From contig JAMOBD010000021.1 of the NCBI GenBank assembly GCA_039908345.1, positions 1 to 41,106 of the forward strand: 41,106 bases of DNA, in the 5' to 3' direction. The notes under the pieces were generated by a model, which saw only the letters and a list, made by a program, of their open reading frames with translations, was not told the DNA's origin and did not search any database. Source of the stretch: Magnetospirillum sp. WYHS-4. GTDB taxonomy: Bacteria > Pseudomonadota > Alphaproteobacteria > Rhodospirillales > GLO-3. A program made the position numbers and the translations under genes. This document shows positions 8,524 through 18,205 of the stretch, piece by piece. The number at the start of each line of letters is the position of its first letter. The first letter of the stretch is position 1.

Positions 8524-9933
8524 TCAGCCGGGAATGATCTCGCCCGTCGGCACGATGCCTTCGCCGGGTTCGGGGACGACGCGGTCGCGACCGCCGTTTT
8601 TCGCTTCGTAGAGCGCGACGTCGGCGGCCCGGATGAGGGCGTCGCAATCCAAGCTGCCCAGCGGATTCTCCGCCACCCCGATGCTGACCGTCAGCGCCAA
8701 GTCCTTGTCCAGCCCCCTGGGGCGGAAAGGTTCGGCGGCTACCTTGGCGCGCAGCCGTTCGGCCACCGCCACCGCCACCGCCAGCGAGGTGTCGGGCATC
8801 ACCACCACGAATTCTTCGCCGCCGTAACGCGCCGCCATGTCGAAGCCGCGGATGTTGCGGCCGATGCGCCCGGCCATTTCGACCAATACCTCGTCGCCCA
8901 CCGGGTGTCCGAGGGTGTCGTTGACCTGCTTGAAGTGGTCGATGTCGGCCATCAGCAGGCTGACCGGCTTGCCCGCCCCCGCCATCCGCTTGAGGATCGC
9001 CTCCAGGTGGACCTGGAGGTAGCGGCGGTTGTGCAGTCCGGTCAGGCTGTCGGTGAGCGCCAGCGACAGGCTATGCAGGAAGTTGGTGCGCAGCCGGTCC
9101 TGGTAGCGCTTACGCTTGACCTGGGTACGCACCCGCGCCAACAACTCGTGGGTCTCGATGGGCCGTAGCAGGTAGTCGTTGACCCCCAATTCCAGGGCCT
9201 TTATCAGGCGGTCCATGTCGTCGTCGTCGCCAATCAGAAGGATCGGCGTCTGGCGCGTGGCCTCGAACGAGCGCAGCTGCGAGGCCAGGCGCAGGGGCCC
9301 TTCACGGTCGCCTTCCAGGCCGATCAGGACCACGTCGGGGTTGACCGCCGCCACCGCCTCGGGCAGATCGCCGCTGGGGTTCAGGACCGTGGTGTCATTA
9401 TGGTCCGCGGCCAGGAATCGGCGAACGTTCTCCGCCTCGATGGCGCTGCCGTCCACCAGCACCACCCGCGCGTCGCCGCCGTGGGTGGGATCGGGTTCCA
9501 GCCCCAGCGCCAGCCCGAGGCTCTGGGTGGTCTCCTCGCGCAGTCGCCACTGGTCGAGCATGCGCTTGAGCCGCACCAGGGAGCGAACGCGGGCGAACAA
9601 GGTGGTGTCGACCACCGGCTTGGTCAGGAAATCGTCGGCTCCGGCATCCAGGCCGCGCACGCGGTCGTCGGTGCCGCTGAGCGCCGTCACCATGACCACC
9701 GGGATGTGGGTGGTGGTGGGATCGGCCTTGATGCGCCGACAGACCTCGAAACCGTCCATCCCCGGCATCATGACATCGAGCAGCACGAGATCGGGATTGA
9801 CCTCGGGCACGGCGTCCAGGGCCGCTTGCCCATTATTGGCGGTATGGACCTCGTAGTATTCCGCCGACAGTTTTGCCGCCAGCATCTTGAGGCTGGGCAG
9901 CATGTCGTCGACTACGAGGATTCTTGCGGACAT
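8524..9933 (-). CDS. pleD: PleD-type response regulator diguanylate cyclase (REC-REC-GGDEF)
   Basis: A 469-residue protein. REC1 (residues about 1-120) has the phospho-acceptor D53 in LVLLDVMMPG and the acidic pair D9-D10. REC2 (about 155-275) is degenerate: the phospho-acceptor position reads PDVVLIGLEG without Asp. The GGDEF domain has its active site G371-G-E-E-F375, preceded by the RxxD inhibitory site (RGFD, five residues before GGEEF) where c-di-GMP would bind. It makes c-di-GMP upon REC1 phosphorylation and dimerisation. It lies 22 bp downstream of divK on the same strand. In Caulobacter PleD and DivK share kinases in cell-cycle and polarity control; that role here is inferred. Confidence 0.94.
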   Translation of the reverse strand: MSARILVVDDMLPSLKMLAAKLSAEYYEVHTANNGQAALDAVPEVNPDLVLLDVMMPGMDGFEVCRRIKADPTTTHIPVVMVTALSGTDDRVRGLDAGADDFLTKPVVDTTLFARVRSLVRLKRMLDQWRLREETTQSLGLALGLEPDPTHGGDARVVLVDGSAIEAENVRRFLAADHNDTTVLNPSGDLPEAVAAVNPDVVLIGLEGDREGPLRLASQLRSFEATRQTPILLIGDDDDMDRLIKALELGVNDYLLRPIETHELLARVRTQVKRKRYQDRLRTNFLHSLSLALTDSLTGLHNRRYLQVHLEAILKRMAGAGKPVSLLMADIDHFKQVNDTLGHPVGDEVLVEMAGRIGRNIRGFDMAARYGGEEFVVVMPDTSLAVAVAVAERLRAKVAAEPFRPRGLDKDLALTVSIGVAENPLGSLDCDALIRAADVALYEAKNGGRDRVVPEPGEGIVPTGEIIPG

Positions 9934-9955
9934 GCGCCTGCCGCCCCAATCCGGC

Positions 9956-10321
9956 TCAGCCGAGGAACTGGGCGATGGTCTGCAGGAAGCTGGGCACCGA
10001 GATCGGCTTGGCGATGTACCCGTTACAGCCGCCTTCGCGGATTTTCTCTTCGTCGCCCTTCATCGCGAAGGCGGTCACCGCGATCACCGGTATGGCCTTC
10101 AGGGCGTCGTCGCCCTTCAGGATGCGGGTGATTTCCAGCCCCGAAATTTCCGGCAACTGGATATCCATCAGAATCAGGTCCGGCCTGTGTTCGCGGGCCA
10201 AGTCGACGGCGGAACGGCCATCCTTGGTCTGCACGGTATTGTAGCCGTGCGCCTGCAGAAGGTCGTTGAACAGCTTCATATTCAGATCGTTGTCTTCGAC
10301 GATCAGGATGGTCTTCGACAT
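9956..10321 (-). CDS. divK: Single-domain response regulator DivK
   Basis: A 121-residue stand-alone receiver domain. The acidic pocket (E9-D10), phospho-acceptor D53 in [13 protein letters not shown], switch Thr in VIAVTAFAM and Lys in YIAKPIS are all present. The [10 protein letters not shown] stretch and the very short linker to the stop are typical of DivK. With no output domain it acts by protein contacts, in Caulobacter on histidine kinases controlling the CtrA pathway. The gene is directly upstream of pleD, the conserved alphaproteobacterial order. The 120-bp gap on its upstream side probably contains its promoter. Confidence 0.93.
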   Translation of the reverse strand: MSKTILIVEDNDLNMKLFNDLLQAHGYNTVQTKDGRSAVDLAREHRPDLILMDIQLPEISGLEITRILKGDDALKAIPVIAVTAFAMKGDEEKIREGGCNGYIAKPISVPSFLQTIAQFLG

Positions 10322-10441
10322 CGGCCGCTCCCGCGCACCACGAACTTCCCTGCCCCAGGTCCGGATTTCCCGGTTCCCTCCGCAAGCCTCGGAAGATCAT
10401 GGAGGATTCGCCGCCCCGAGTCAAACGGGCCGGCCGGTCCG

Positions 10442-10531
10442 TCAGAAACTCGTCATATCGAAGCCGGCACCCGTGGCCCAGGCCAACACCAGAAGCGACA
10501 GCGCAACGCCGAATGCCTTCAGATTATCCAT
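10442..10531 (-). CDS. Putative 29-residue single-pass membrane peptide
   Basis: Unrecognised small gene in the gap between the Crp-like regulator and divK. ATG at 10531 (read on the minus strand) is preceded by GGGAGGGCGTC, a strong Shine-Dalgarno sequence at suitable spacing. The peptide starts MDNLKAFG, continues with a hydrophobic helix (about residues 7-23, VALSLLVLAWATGAG) and ends FDMTSF before TGA at 10442. The composition is that of small membrane proteins that accompany larger complexes, but no family could be recognised. Gaps of 83 bp (to the regulator) and 120 bp (to divK) would allow its own promoter or cotranscription. A chance open frame cannot be excluded. Confidence 0.5.
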   Translation of the reverse strand: MDNLKAFGVALSLLVLAWATGAGFDMTSF

Positions 10532-10614
10532 GACGCCCTCCCATCCGCGTGGGTCGGGACGATCATGCCGCGACGACCGGCCGGCGTCTGTGAAACCGAT
10601 CACGGAAACGGGGG

Positions 10615-11313
10615 TCACTCGCCCCGCACTTCCTCGACCAAGTCCTGCAGACGCTCCACATCGGGAATCGCCAAGCAGTCCTTCTTGCGCTCCAGCACTT
10701 TCTGGCGGGCCAGATCGTTCATCACCCGGGCCACGGTCTCGCGGGTGGTGCTGACCCGGCTGGCGATGTCGCCGTGCACCGGGATCGGCTTGATGACGGC
10801 GCTGTTTTCGCCGGTCATGTTGGTGCGGGCCTGGCGCAGCAGTTCGGCATGCACCCGGTTGTTGGCGCCCAGGGTGCTGAGGTCCATGATGCGGTCGGTC
10901 GACACGCGGACCACGTTGGCCAAACGCCGCATCACCTTGAGCGCCATGGCCGGATGGCGCTCGAGGGTCTTGAGGAAGTGATCGGGCGGCAGGGTGGCGA
11001 TCAGGCATTCGGTCAAGGCCATGACGCTGGCGGACCGGGGCTGGCCGTCGAGGGCGGCCAACTCGCCGAAGTAGTTGCCCTCGGCGATGTCGTCCAGGGT
11101 GATCTCCCGTCCGGACAACGAGTAATTCACCACCCGTACACGGCCGCGCACCACGAAGCAGATATCGCGCGTGTCGCTCTGGCGATCGATGATCTGTTCC
11201 TGCGGCGCGTAACGCTTCCAGCGGCAGGCCTGCTCGACCGCCAGTCGTTCGTCGGCGCTCAGGCCGGCCAGAAGGTCGACCCCCGCCAAGTTGTTCGAAC
11301 CGCCTTCCGCCAT
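10615..11313 (-). CDS. Crp/Fnr-family transcription regulator
   Basis: A 232-residue protein with an N-terminal cyclic-nucleotide-binding fold (about 25-140). Its phosphate-cassette region reads GNYFGELAALDGQPRSASV, close to the cAMP-binding RSA pattern (FGELALL...PRSA) of Crp. The C-terminal winged helix (about 160-228) contains the recognition segment DIASRVSTTRETVARVMNDL. There is no N-terminal cysteine cluster, so it is not an oxygen-sensing Fnr. cAMP is a plausible ligand but this is inferred from the cassette. It is transcribed away from the adjacent glycosyltransferase gene (98-bp divergent gap). Its targets are unknown from the sequence. Confidence 0.9.
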   Translation of the reverse strand: MAEGGSNNLAGVDLLAGLSADERLAVEQACRWKRYAPQEQIIDRQSDTRDICFVVRGRVRVVNYSLSGREITLDDIAEGNYFGELAALDGQPRSASVMALTECLIATLPPDHFLKTLERHPAMALKVMRRLANVVRVSTDRIMDLSTLGANNRVHAELLRQARTNMTGENSAVIKPIPVHGDIASRVSTTRETVARVMNDLARQKVLERKKDCLAIPDVERLQDLVEEVRGE

Positions 11314-11411
11314 TTCCCCCTCCCCGATCCTCCCGGTTCTATAGCACGGGGTCCATCCGGAAGCGAGGCCCGGTCTTGCTCGTCCCCCGCTTCCCCGATT
11401 ATCCTGGCGCC

Positions 11412-12356
11412 ATGAAACTTGCCGTCGTCATCCCTTGCTTCCGCGAGAAGGCCCATATCCTCGATGTGCTGGAGCGCATCGGGCCGGAAGTCGACCATAT
11501 CCTGGTCGTCGACGACGCCTGCCCCGACGGCACCGGAGCCTTCGTGCGCGAGTCCTGCCGCGATCCGCGCGTCGAGGTCCTTGTTCACGAACGCAACCAG
11601 GGGGTCGGCGGGGCGACGCTGACCGGCTACCAGCGGGCCCTGGATCTGGGTGCCGAAGCGATGGTCAAGCTGGACGGCGACGGCCAGATGGACCCGGCCC
11701 TGATCGGCGCCATCGCGGCGCCGGTGCTGAAGGGCCGCGCCGACTACGCCAAGGGCAACCGCTTCCACGACTTGGCCGGCCTGGAACAGATGCCCGGCTA
11801 CCGAATCTTCGGCAATCTGGCCCTGTCCTTCGCCACCAAGCTGTCCAGCGGCTACTGGGACGTCTTCGATCCCACCAACGGCTTCACCGCCATCCACGCC
11901 GCCGCCGCCCGCCGCCTGCCCTTCGACAAGATCAGCCGGTCCTATTTCTTCGAATCGGACATGCTGTTCCGGCTCTATCTGGCCCGCGCGGTGGTGGAAG
12001 ACGTGCCGATGGCGGCCCGCTACGGCACCGAGACCAGCCACATCCGCCTGGGTCGCACGCTGGCGGAATTCGCCGCCAAGCATGTCCGCAACATCATGAA
12101 GCGGATCTTCTATTCCTACTTCCTGCGCGACTTCAACATCGCCTCCATCGAACTGGTGCTGGGCAAGCTGCTGTTCCTGTTCGGCTTGGCCTACGGCGGT
12201 TTCCGCTGGTGGCAGAGCGAGGCGACCGGCATCCCGGCCACCGCCGGCACGGTCCTGCTGGCCGGCCTGCCGGTGATCCTGGGCACCCAGATGCTGCTGG
12301 GCTTCCTCGACTACGACACCCGCAACATCCCAAGACGGCCGCTGCAGTCCCTGTAG
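11412..12356 (+). CDS. Family 2 glycosyltransferase, polyprenyl-phosphate mannosyltransferase-like
   Basis: A 314-residue GT2 enzyme. It begins MKLAVVIPCFREKAHILDVLERI, with the nucleotide-sugar-binding acidic residues in VVDDACPDGTG and the metal-binding motif KLDGDGQMDP. It then resembles dolichol- or undecaprenyl-phosphate sugar transferases (DPM1-like) and ends with two hydrophobic helices (about 247-264 and 277-300). Such enzymes move a sugar from a nucleotide donor to a polyprenyl phosphate at the inner membrane. The ATG at 11412 gives the standard start. Donor, acceptor and pathway are not shown by neighbours, because no other surface-glycan gene is in the window. Confidence 0.87.
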   Translation: MKLAVVIPCFREKAHILDVLERIGPEVDHILVVDDACPDGTGAFVRESCRDPRVEVLVHERNQGVGGATLTGYQRALDLGAEAMVKLDGDGQMDPALIGAIAAPVLKGRADYAKGNRFHDLAGLEQMPGYRIFGNLALSFATKLSSGYWDVFDPTNGFTAIHAAAARRLPFDKISRSYFFESDMLFRLYLARAVVEDVPMAARYGTETSHIRLGRTLAEFAAKHVRNIMKRIFYSYFLRDFNIASIELVLGKLLFLFGLAYGGFRWWQSEATGIPATAGTVLLAGLPVILGTQMLLGFLDYDTRNIPRRPLQSL

Positions 12357-12413
12357 GGCGCGGGCGAGCATTCCGCGGATGACGGCGGCCGCGTTCCCCG
12401 CTATGATCGATGC

Positions 12414-12632
12414 ATGACCGATACGGATCGCGACATTGCGGACATCAAGGCCACCCTGGCCCGGCTGGAGCCCATGCTGGCGAAGCTGATGGATGGTCAA
12501 GCCGCCATGAACGAACGCTTGGCAAGGCTGGAAGGGCGGATCGAGGGCCAGGGCCAGTGGCTCCAGTCCATGGACCAGCGCTTCACCGCCCTCATGCATC
12601 CCTACGAGCCCCGCAAGCCTGCGGCGGAGTAA
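12414..12632 (+). CDS. Small coiled-coil protein, unknown function
   Basis: A 72-residue, charged, cysteine-free protein with a clear heptad pattern over most of its length ([19 protein letters not shown], then [15 protein letters not shown]), so a helical coiled coil is expected. No family was recognised. It starts at ATG 12414, 57 bp after the glycosyltransferase, without an obvious ribosome binding site. Its last 13 codons overlap, in antisense, the end of the convergent mutS coding region (12592-12632). The regular heptads argue for a real gene, and the missing ribosome binding site argues against. Confidence 0.6.
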   Translation: MTDTDRDIADIKATLARLEPMLAKLMDGQAAMNERLARLEGRIEGQGQWLQSMDQRFTALMHPYEPRKPAAE

Positions 12633-15297
12633 CCTGCCTACAGAGCAGCCCCTTCAGCCGGTACAGCGCCTCCAGCGCCTCGCGGGGACTGAGGTCGTCG
12701 GGGTTGAGCGCCCGGAGGGCTTCCTCGGCTGGCGACGGCTTGGGTGGTGCCGCGGGCGGGGGGGCGGCGCGGGCGGCGGCGAACAGGGGCAGATCGTCGG
12801 CCAGACGCGCCACCGCGCCCGAGGAATCGCCCTGTTCCAAGGTCGCCAGCACTTCCTCCGCCCGGTCCACCGCCGCCTTGGGCAGGCCGGCCAGGCGCGC
12901 CACGTGGATGCCGTAGGACCGGTCGGCGGCGCCCGGCGCCACTTCGTGCAGGAACACCACCTCGCCCTGCCATTCCTTGACCCGCATGGTGTGGCAGGCC
13001 AGCCCGTCCAGGCGGGCGGCCAGGTGGGTGAGTTCGTGATAGTGGGTGGCGAACAGGGCCCGGCAACGGTTCGCCTGGGCCAGATGCTCGACCACCGCCC
13101 AGGCGATGGACAGGCCGTCGAAGGTGGCGGTGCCGCGTCCGATCTCGTCCAGGATCACCAGGGCCCGTTCACCCGCCTGGTTGAGGATGGTCGCCGTTTC
13201 CACCATCTCGACCATGAAGGTCGACCGCCCGCGCGCCAGGTCGTCGGCGGCGCCGACCCGCGAGAACAGCCGGTCCACCACCCCGATGCGGGCGCTTTCC
13301 GCCGGCACGAAGGCGCCCATCTGCGCCATCAGGGCGATCAGGGCGTTCTGACGCAAAAAGGTACTCTTGCCCGCCATGTTGGGGCCGGTGAGCAGCCACA
13401 GCCGGCCGTCCGGGTTCAAGGTACAGCCGTTGGCGACGAAGGCGCCGGACCCGGTTTCCTCCAGCGCCGCCTCGACCACCGGATGGCGGCCGCCGACGAT
13501 GTGGAAATCGCGGCTGGAATCGACCGTCGGACGCACGTGGCGCCGTTCCACCGCCAGTTCCGCCAGGGCTGCCGCCAGGTCGAGAGCGGCCAGGGCGCGG
13601 GCTGCCGCCGCCACCGCGTCCGCCCGCCCGATCGCCTCGCTCACCAGTTCGCGGAACAGGTCCTCCTCCAAGGCCAAGGCTTGCCCGGCGGCGCTGGCCA
13701 TCTTCCCTTCCAACTCGCCCAGTTCCACCGTGTTGAAGCGCATGGCACCGGCCATGGTCTGGCGGTGGATGAAGGGATCGCCCGGACCGCAGGGCATCTT
13801 GTCCGCCTGCTTGGCCGGCACCTCGATGAAATAGCCCAGCACGTTGTTGTGCTTGATGCGCAAGGTGGCGATGCCGGTCCGTTCCGCATAGCGGGCCTGC
13901 ATGCCGGCGATGACCCGGACGCTTTCGTCGCGGAAGGTGCGCAACTCGTCCAGGCGCGGCGAATATTCGGGCGCGATGAAGCCCCCGTCGCGGGCCAGCA
14001 GGGGCAGATCGGGCCCCAGGGCACCGGTCAGGCGCTCGACCAGGGCGTCGTGCTGGCCCAGAGCCTCCAAGGTCGCCTCCAGGCCTTGCGGCAGGCCCCC
14101 GAAGCCTTCCGAATAGAGATGCAGGCGCAGCCTTCCGGTAAGCCCCAGGCCGTCGCGCATGGCCGCCAGGTCGCGCGGGCCGCCGCGCCCCAGGGTCAGA
14201 CGCGACAGGGCACGTTCGATATCCGGGCAGCGGGCCAACATCTCGCGCAGCCCCGAACGCAGACGTTCCCGTTCCACGAAGAACTGGACCATGTCGAGGC
14301 GGCGGTCGATGGCCGCCGGATCGGTCAGCGGCGCCCCCAGGTGGGACGCCAGAAGCCGCGCTCCGCCCCCGGTGACGGTGCGGTCGAGAGTGGCCAGCAG
14401 GCTGCCCTTGAGTCCACCGGACAGGGTCTCGGTCAGTTCCAGGTTGCGCCGCGTGGCGGCGTCGATTTCCATCACCGCCCCCAGGGCGAGGCGGCGCGGC
14501 GCATTCAGGCGCGGCAGGCGGCCTTTCTGGGTCAGTTCGATATAGTCGACCAGGGCCCCGGCGGCGCCCAGTTCGGCCCGCCCGAAGTCGCCGAAGGCAT
14601 CCAGCACCTTGACCTGGAAAAGGGTCTCCAGCCGTCGGCGCCCGTTCTCCGAATCGAACCGGGCGGCAGGCTGGGGGGTCAGGCGGTCGCGCCAGTCGCG
14701 GAACAGGTCCGCCAAGTCGGGTTTCGACAACAGGACGTCGGGGACCAGAAGCTCGCCCGGCCCCACCCGGGCCAGCAGGGCGGCCAGGGAAGCGCGGTCG
14801 GTGGCCTGGGTCTGGAAGTCGCCGGTGGAGACGTCGATCCAGGCTGCCGCCAAGTCGCCCCGAACTTCGGCCAAGGCGGCCAGATAGTTGTGGCGCCGCG
14901 CATCCAGCAGGCTGTCCTCGGTCAGCGTGCCCGCCGTGATGACCCGGATGACGTCGCGCCTGACCACGGACTTGGCGCCCCGCTTGCGGGCCTCCTCGGG
15001 GTCTTCCATCTGCTCGCAGACCGCCACCCGGAAACCCCGGCGGATCAAGCGCGACAGATAGGCCTCGTGGCTTTTCACCGGCACCCCGCACATGGGGATG
15101 TCCTCGCCCAGGTGCCGGCCGCGCTTGGTCAGCGCGATGTCCAACGCCGCCGACGCCTTGGCCGCGTCGTCGAAGAACAGTTCGTAGAAGTCCCCCATGC
15201 GGTAGAACAGCAGCGCGTCGGGATAATCCCGCTTGACGGCCAGGTATTGGGCCATCATCGGGGTCACTTGCGCGTCGGAAAGGCTGTCGTCGGTCAC
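12592..15297 (-). CDS. mutS: DNA mismatch repair protein MutS
   Basis: A 901-residue mismatch-recognition ATPase. Domain I has the mismatch-stacking Phe-x-Glu in [12 protein letters not shown]. The core and clamp domains follow, and then the ATPase domain with Walker A G638-[27 protein letters not shown] (ABC-type signature region) and Walker [14 protein letters not shown]-terminal helix-turn-helix follows an Ala/Pro-rich linker. It recognises mispairs and recruits MutL. I prefer the GTG at 15297, giving a [10 protein letters not shown] start read as Met; another GTG at 15336 would add 13 residues, and neither has a clear ribosome binding site. It overlaps a small convergent gene by 41 bp at its 3' end. 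Confidence 0.96.
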   Translation of the reverse strand: MTDDSLSDAQVTPMMAQYLAVKRDYPDALLFYRMGDFYELFFDDAAKASAALDIALTKRGRHLGEDIPMCGVPVKSHEAYLSRLIRRGFRVAVCEQMEDPEEARKRGAKSVVRRDVIRVITAGTLTEDSLLDARRHNYLAALAEVRGDLAAAWIDVSTGDFQTQATDRASLAALLARVGPGELLVPDVLLSKPDLADLFRDWRDRLTPQPAARFDSENGRRRLETLFQVKVLDAFGDFGRAELGAAGALVDYIELTQKGRLPRLNAPRRLALGAVMEIDAATRRNLELTETLSGGLKGSLLATLDRTVTGGGARLLASHLGAPLTDPAAIDRRLDMVQFFVERERLRSGLREMLARCPDIERALSRLTLGRGGPRDLAAMRDGLGLTGRLRLHLYSEGFGGLPQGLEATLEALGQHDALVERLTGALGPDLPLLARDGGFIAPEYSPRLDELRTFRDESVRVIAGMQARYAERTGIATLRIKHNNVLGYFIEVPAKQADKMPCGPGDPFIHRQTMAGAMRFNTVELGELEGKMASAAGQALALEEDLFRELVSEAIGRADAVAAAARALAALDLAAALAELAVERRHVRPTVDSSRDFHIVGGRHPVVEAALEETGSGAFVANGCTLNPDGRLWLLTGPNMAGKSTFLRQNALIALMAQMGAFVPAESARIGVVDRLFSRVGAADDLARGRSTFMVEMVETATILNQAGERALVILDEIGRGTATFDGLSIAWAVVEHLAQANRCRALFATHYHELTHLAARLDGLACHTMRVKEWQGEVVFLHEVAPGAADRSYGIHVARLAGLPKAAVDRAEEVLATLEQGDSSGAVARLADDLPLFAAARAAPPPAAPPKPSPAEEALRALNPDDLSPREALEALYRLKGLLCRQVTPPQACGARRDA

Positions 15298-15413
15298 GGC
15301 GGGGTCGTCTTGCTGAGGGTGCGGGGACCTTAGCACGGCGGCGTGGGGGAAGACTATGAATCCCGCTCGTCCTCGTGCAATATGGGCGAAACAACATCGT
15401 CCATGGGGGACCC

Positions 15414-15905
15414 GTGACCGATACCGCCGCCATTCCCACCCGCGAGGTCGTCGGCTTGTTCGCCGACCGCCAGTCCTTCGAATCCGCCGTCAACGCCCTG
15501 CTGGAAGTCGGGTTCGAGCGTGCCGACCTGAGCGTGCTCGGCTCCCACGAATCCCTGGACGCCGCCGGCAAGCCGGGTAAGCCCTGGGGCGACGTGCTGA
15601 CCGCCCTGGTGGGCGAGATCAAGTTCGAGGTACCGCTGGTCGCGTCCGGCGCCATCTTCCTGTTCGGCGGGCCGTTCGCCGCCACCATCGCCGGCGTGGT
15701 TGGCGCGGCGACCGCCGGCATGGCGTTGAAGGAAGTGGTGGGCGAGGTGACTTCGACCCCCCACACCGACGACTTCGCCCGCGCGCTCACCGCCGGCAGC
15801 GTCATTCTCTGGGTAAGCGCCGAGACGCCGGAGCGGGAACATACGGCCATCGGCCTGTTGACCGCCCACGGCGGCGCCAACGTCCATCTGCACGAACATG
15901 CCTGA
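15414..15905 (+). CDS. YflT/GSP17M-like stress protein with hydrophobic centre
   Basis: A 163-residue protein. The N-terminal part ([20 protein letters not shown] and the following ADLSVLGSH) resembles the heat-stress YflT / general stress protein 17M domain. The middle (about residues 75-108) is a Gly/Ala-rich hydrophobic stretch ([20 protein letters not shown]), which could be a membrane hairpin or glycine zipper. The C-terminus ends in a His-rich HLHEHA. The start is taken as GTG 15414, because GGGGGA precedes it; an upstream in-frame ATG at 15375 is possible. Its last bases lie 16 bp before the malic enzyme start, suggesting cotranscription. Function is not known; only family resemblance is offered. 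Confidence 0.7.
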   Translation: MTDTAAIPTREVVGLFADRQSFESAVNALLEVGFERADLSVLGSHESLDAAGKPGKPWGDVLTALVGEIKFEVPLVASGAIFLFGGPFAATIAGVVGAATAGMALKEVVGEVTSTPHTDDFARALTAGSVILWVSAETPEREHTAIGLLTAHGGANVHLHEHA

Positions 15906-15921
15906 CAAAGGGGGCAAGGGA

Positions 15922-18204
15922 ATGGACGACGACAAACCGAGCGCCGTGCTGGCGCGGGAATCCTTGCGCCTGCATGCCTCGGGCCGGCCCGGCAAGATCG
16001 AGATCCATCCCACCAAGCCGCTCACCACCCAGCGCGACCTGTCGCTCGCCTATTCGCCGGGCGTCGCCGCGCCCTGCCTGGAAATCGAAAAGGACCCGTC
16101 CACCGCCTACGACTACACCGCCAAGGGCAACCTGGTGGCCGTCATCTCCAACGGCACGGCGGTGCTGGGTTTGGGCGACCTGGGAGCACTGGCGGGCAAG
16201 CCGGTGATGGAAGGCAAGGCGGTGCTGTTCAAGCGCTTCGCCGACGTGGACGCCATCGACCTGGAGGTCGATACCCGCGACGTGGACGAATTCGTCAACT
16301 GCGTGCGCTTCCTGGGCCCCACCTTCGGCGGCATCAACCTGGAAGACATCAAGGCCCCGGAATGCTTCATCATCGAGCAGCGCCTGCGCGAGTTGATGGA
16401 TATTCCGGTCTTCCACGACGACCAGCACGGCACGGCGATCATCACGCTGGCCGGCGTCATCAACGCCTGCGACCTGACGGGGCGCGACCCGGGCGACCTC
16501 AAGCTGGTGGTCAACGGGGCCGGCGCGGCGGCCATCGCCTGCGTCGAACTGATAAAGCGCCACGGCGTCCGCCACGAGAACGTCACCCTCTGCGATACCA
16601 AGGGCGTGGTCTACCAGGGGCGCACCGAGGGCATGAACCAGTGGAAGTCGGCCCATGCCATCGCGACCAAGGCCCGGACCCTGATCGAGGCCATGGAAGG
16701 CGCCGACATGTTCCTCGGCCTCTCGGTCAAGGGCGCGGTGACGCCCGAGATGGTCGCCGGCATGGCGTCCAAGCCCATCGTTTTCGCCTGTGCCAATCCG
16801 GACCCTGAAATCCTGCCGGAAGACGTCAAGGCGGTGCGGCCCGAGGCCATCGTGGCTACCGGCAGGTCAGATTATCCCAACCAGATCAACAACGTACTGG
16901 GCTTTCCCTACATTTTCCGGGGCGCGCTGGACGTGCGGGCCCGCACCATCAACGACGAGATGAAGCTGGCGGCCGCCCGTGCCATCGCCGAACTGGCCCG
17001 CCAGGACGTGCCCGACGAGGTGGGCGCCGCCTATTCGGGCGGCCATCTGCGTTACGGTCCAGAATACCTGATTCCCGCCCCCTTCGATCCGCGCCTGATC
17101 ACCGCCGTGCCGTTGGCGGTGGCGCGGGCCGCCATGGATTCCGGCATCGCCCGGCGGCCGGTCATGGACATGGGGGCCTACGCCGCCGAGTTGTCGGCCC
17201 GACTCGATCCCACGGTAGGCAGCCTGAACGCCATCCTGCAGGAAGTGCAGGCCAACCCGCAGCGTGTCGTTTTCGCCGAAGGCGAGGAGGAAAAGACCGT
17301 CCGCGCCGCCGTGGCCTTCCTGAACGCCGGCTACGGCACGCCGGTTTTGGTGGGCGAGGAGGACCGCATCGCCCAGGCCATGGAACGCCTGGGCTTCACC
17401 GGCGTGGAGGGTATCGAGATCCATAACGCCCGCCTGGACACCGATACCCGTGACTACATCGACTATCTGTACGGCCGCCTGCAGCGCAAGGGCTACCTGT
17501 TGCGCGACTGCCAGCGGATGGTCAACCGGGGCCGCAACTTCTTCGCCGCCTGCATGGTGGCGCTGGGCAAGGCCGACGCCATGGTCACCGGCCTGACCCG
17601 CACCTACCATACGGCGCTGGACGAAATCACCAAGGCCCTGGACCCCAAGCCGGGGGCGCGGGTGATTTTCGGCCTGTCCATGCTGTTCTCGCACGGGCGG
17701 ACGGTGTTCGTCGCCGATACAGCGGTGCATGCGCTGCCCGATTCGCGCCAGTTGGCCGCCATCGCCCACCAGGCGGCGGCCGAGGTGCGGCGCCTGGGCC
17801 ACGAACCGCGGGTGGCCCTGGTCTCGTTCTCCAACTTCGGCCAGGTGATGCCCGACCGGGTGAAGACCATCCACGAGGCGGTGCGCATCCTGGACGCCTC
17901 GGAAGCCGACTTCGAATACGACGGCGAAATGAACGCCGAGGTCGCGCTCAGCCACGAACTGATGGCCGAGGCCTACCCCTTCAGCCGCCTGTCGGGACCG
18001 GCCAACGTGCTGGTCATGCCGGGCCTGAATTCGGCGACGCTGTCGGCGCAACTGGTGCAGATCCTGGGCGGGGCGACGGTGATCGGCCCGTTGCTGATCG
18101 GGCTGTCGAAGCCGGCCCAGATCGTCACCATGGGCGCCACGGTCTCCAACATGGTGACCATGGCCGCCCTGGCCGCCCACGAGGCGGCGGCCAAGCGGCG
18201 GTAG
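15922..18204 (+). CDS. maeB: NADP-dependent malic enzyme with phosphotransacetylase-like domain
   Basis: A 760-residue MaeB-type enzyme converting malate to pyruvate and CO2 with NADP reduction. The malic N-terminal domain carries YSPGVAAPCLEI and the catalytic region GKAVLFKRFADVDAIDLEV. EDIKAPECFIIE and FHDDQHGTAII are the metal- and substrate-binding motifs. The Rossmann domain has the dinucleotide loop VNGAGAAAIA. The C-terminal third (about 425-755) is a phosphate acetyl/butyryltransferase-like domain, usually regulatory (acetyl-CoA) rather than catalytic. The ATG at 15922 has AAGGGGGCAAGGG upstream; an alternative ATG at 15898 adds 8 residues and overlaps the previous gene. It converges with ppa, leaving 1 bp between them. 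Confidence 0.95.
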   Translation: MDDDKPSAVLARESLRLHASGRPGKIEIHPTKPLTTQRDLSLAYSPGVAAPCLEIEKDPSTAYDYTAKGNLVAVISNGTAVLGLGDLGALAGKPVMEGKAVLFKRFADVDAIDLEVDTRDVDEFVNCVRFLGPTFGGINLEDIKAPECFIIEQRLRELMDIPVFHDDQHGTAIITLAGVINACDLTGRDPGDLKLVVNGAGAAAIACVELIKRHGVRHENVTLCDTKGVVYQGRTEGMNQWKSAHAIATKARTLIEAMEGADMFLGLSVKGAVTPEMVAGMASKPIVFACANPDPEILPEDVKAVRPEAIVATGRSDYPNQINNVLGFPYIFRGALDVRARTINDEMKLAAARAIAELARQDVPDEVGAAYSGGHLRYGPEYLIPAPFDPRLITAVPLAVARAAMDSGIARRPVMDMGAYAAELSARLDPTVGSLNAILQEVQANPQRVVFAEGEEEKTVRAAVAFLNAGYGTPVLVGEEDRIAQAMERLGFTGVEGIEIHNARLDTDTRDYIDYLYGRLQRKGYLLRDCQRMVNRGRNFFAACMVALGKADAMVTGLTRTYHTALDEITKALDPKPGARVIFGLSMLFSHGRTVFVADTAVHALPDSRQLAAIAHQAAAEVRRLGHEPRVALVSFSNFGQVMPDRVKTIHEAVRILDASEADFEYDGEMNAEVALSHELMAEAYPFSRLSGPANVLVMPGLNSATLSAQLVQILGGATVIGPLLIGLSKPAQIVTMGATVSNMVTMAALAAHEAAAKRR

Positions 18205-18205
18205 G

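Noticed and set aside
12904-15333. Long plus-strand open frame of 809 codons
   Set aside because: It is wholly antisense to mutS, rich in Gly/Arg/Gln/His as GC-rich shadow frames are, and has no recognisable domain or ribosome binding site.
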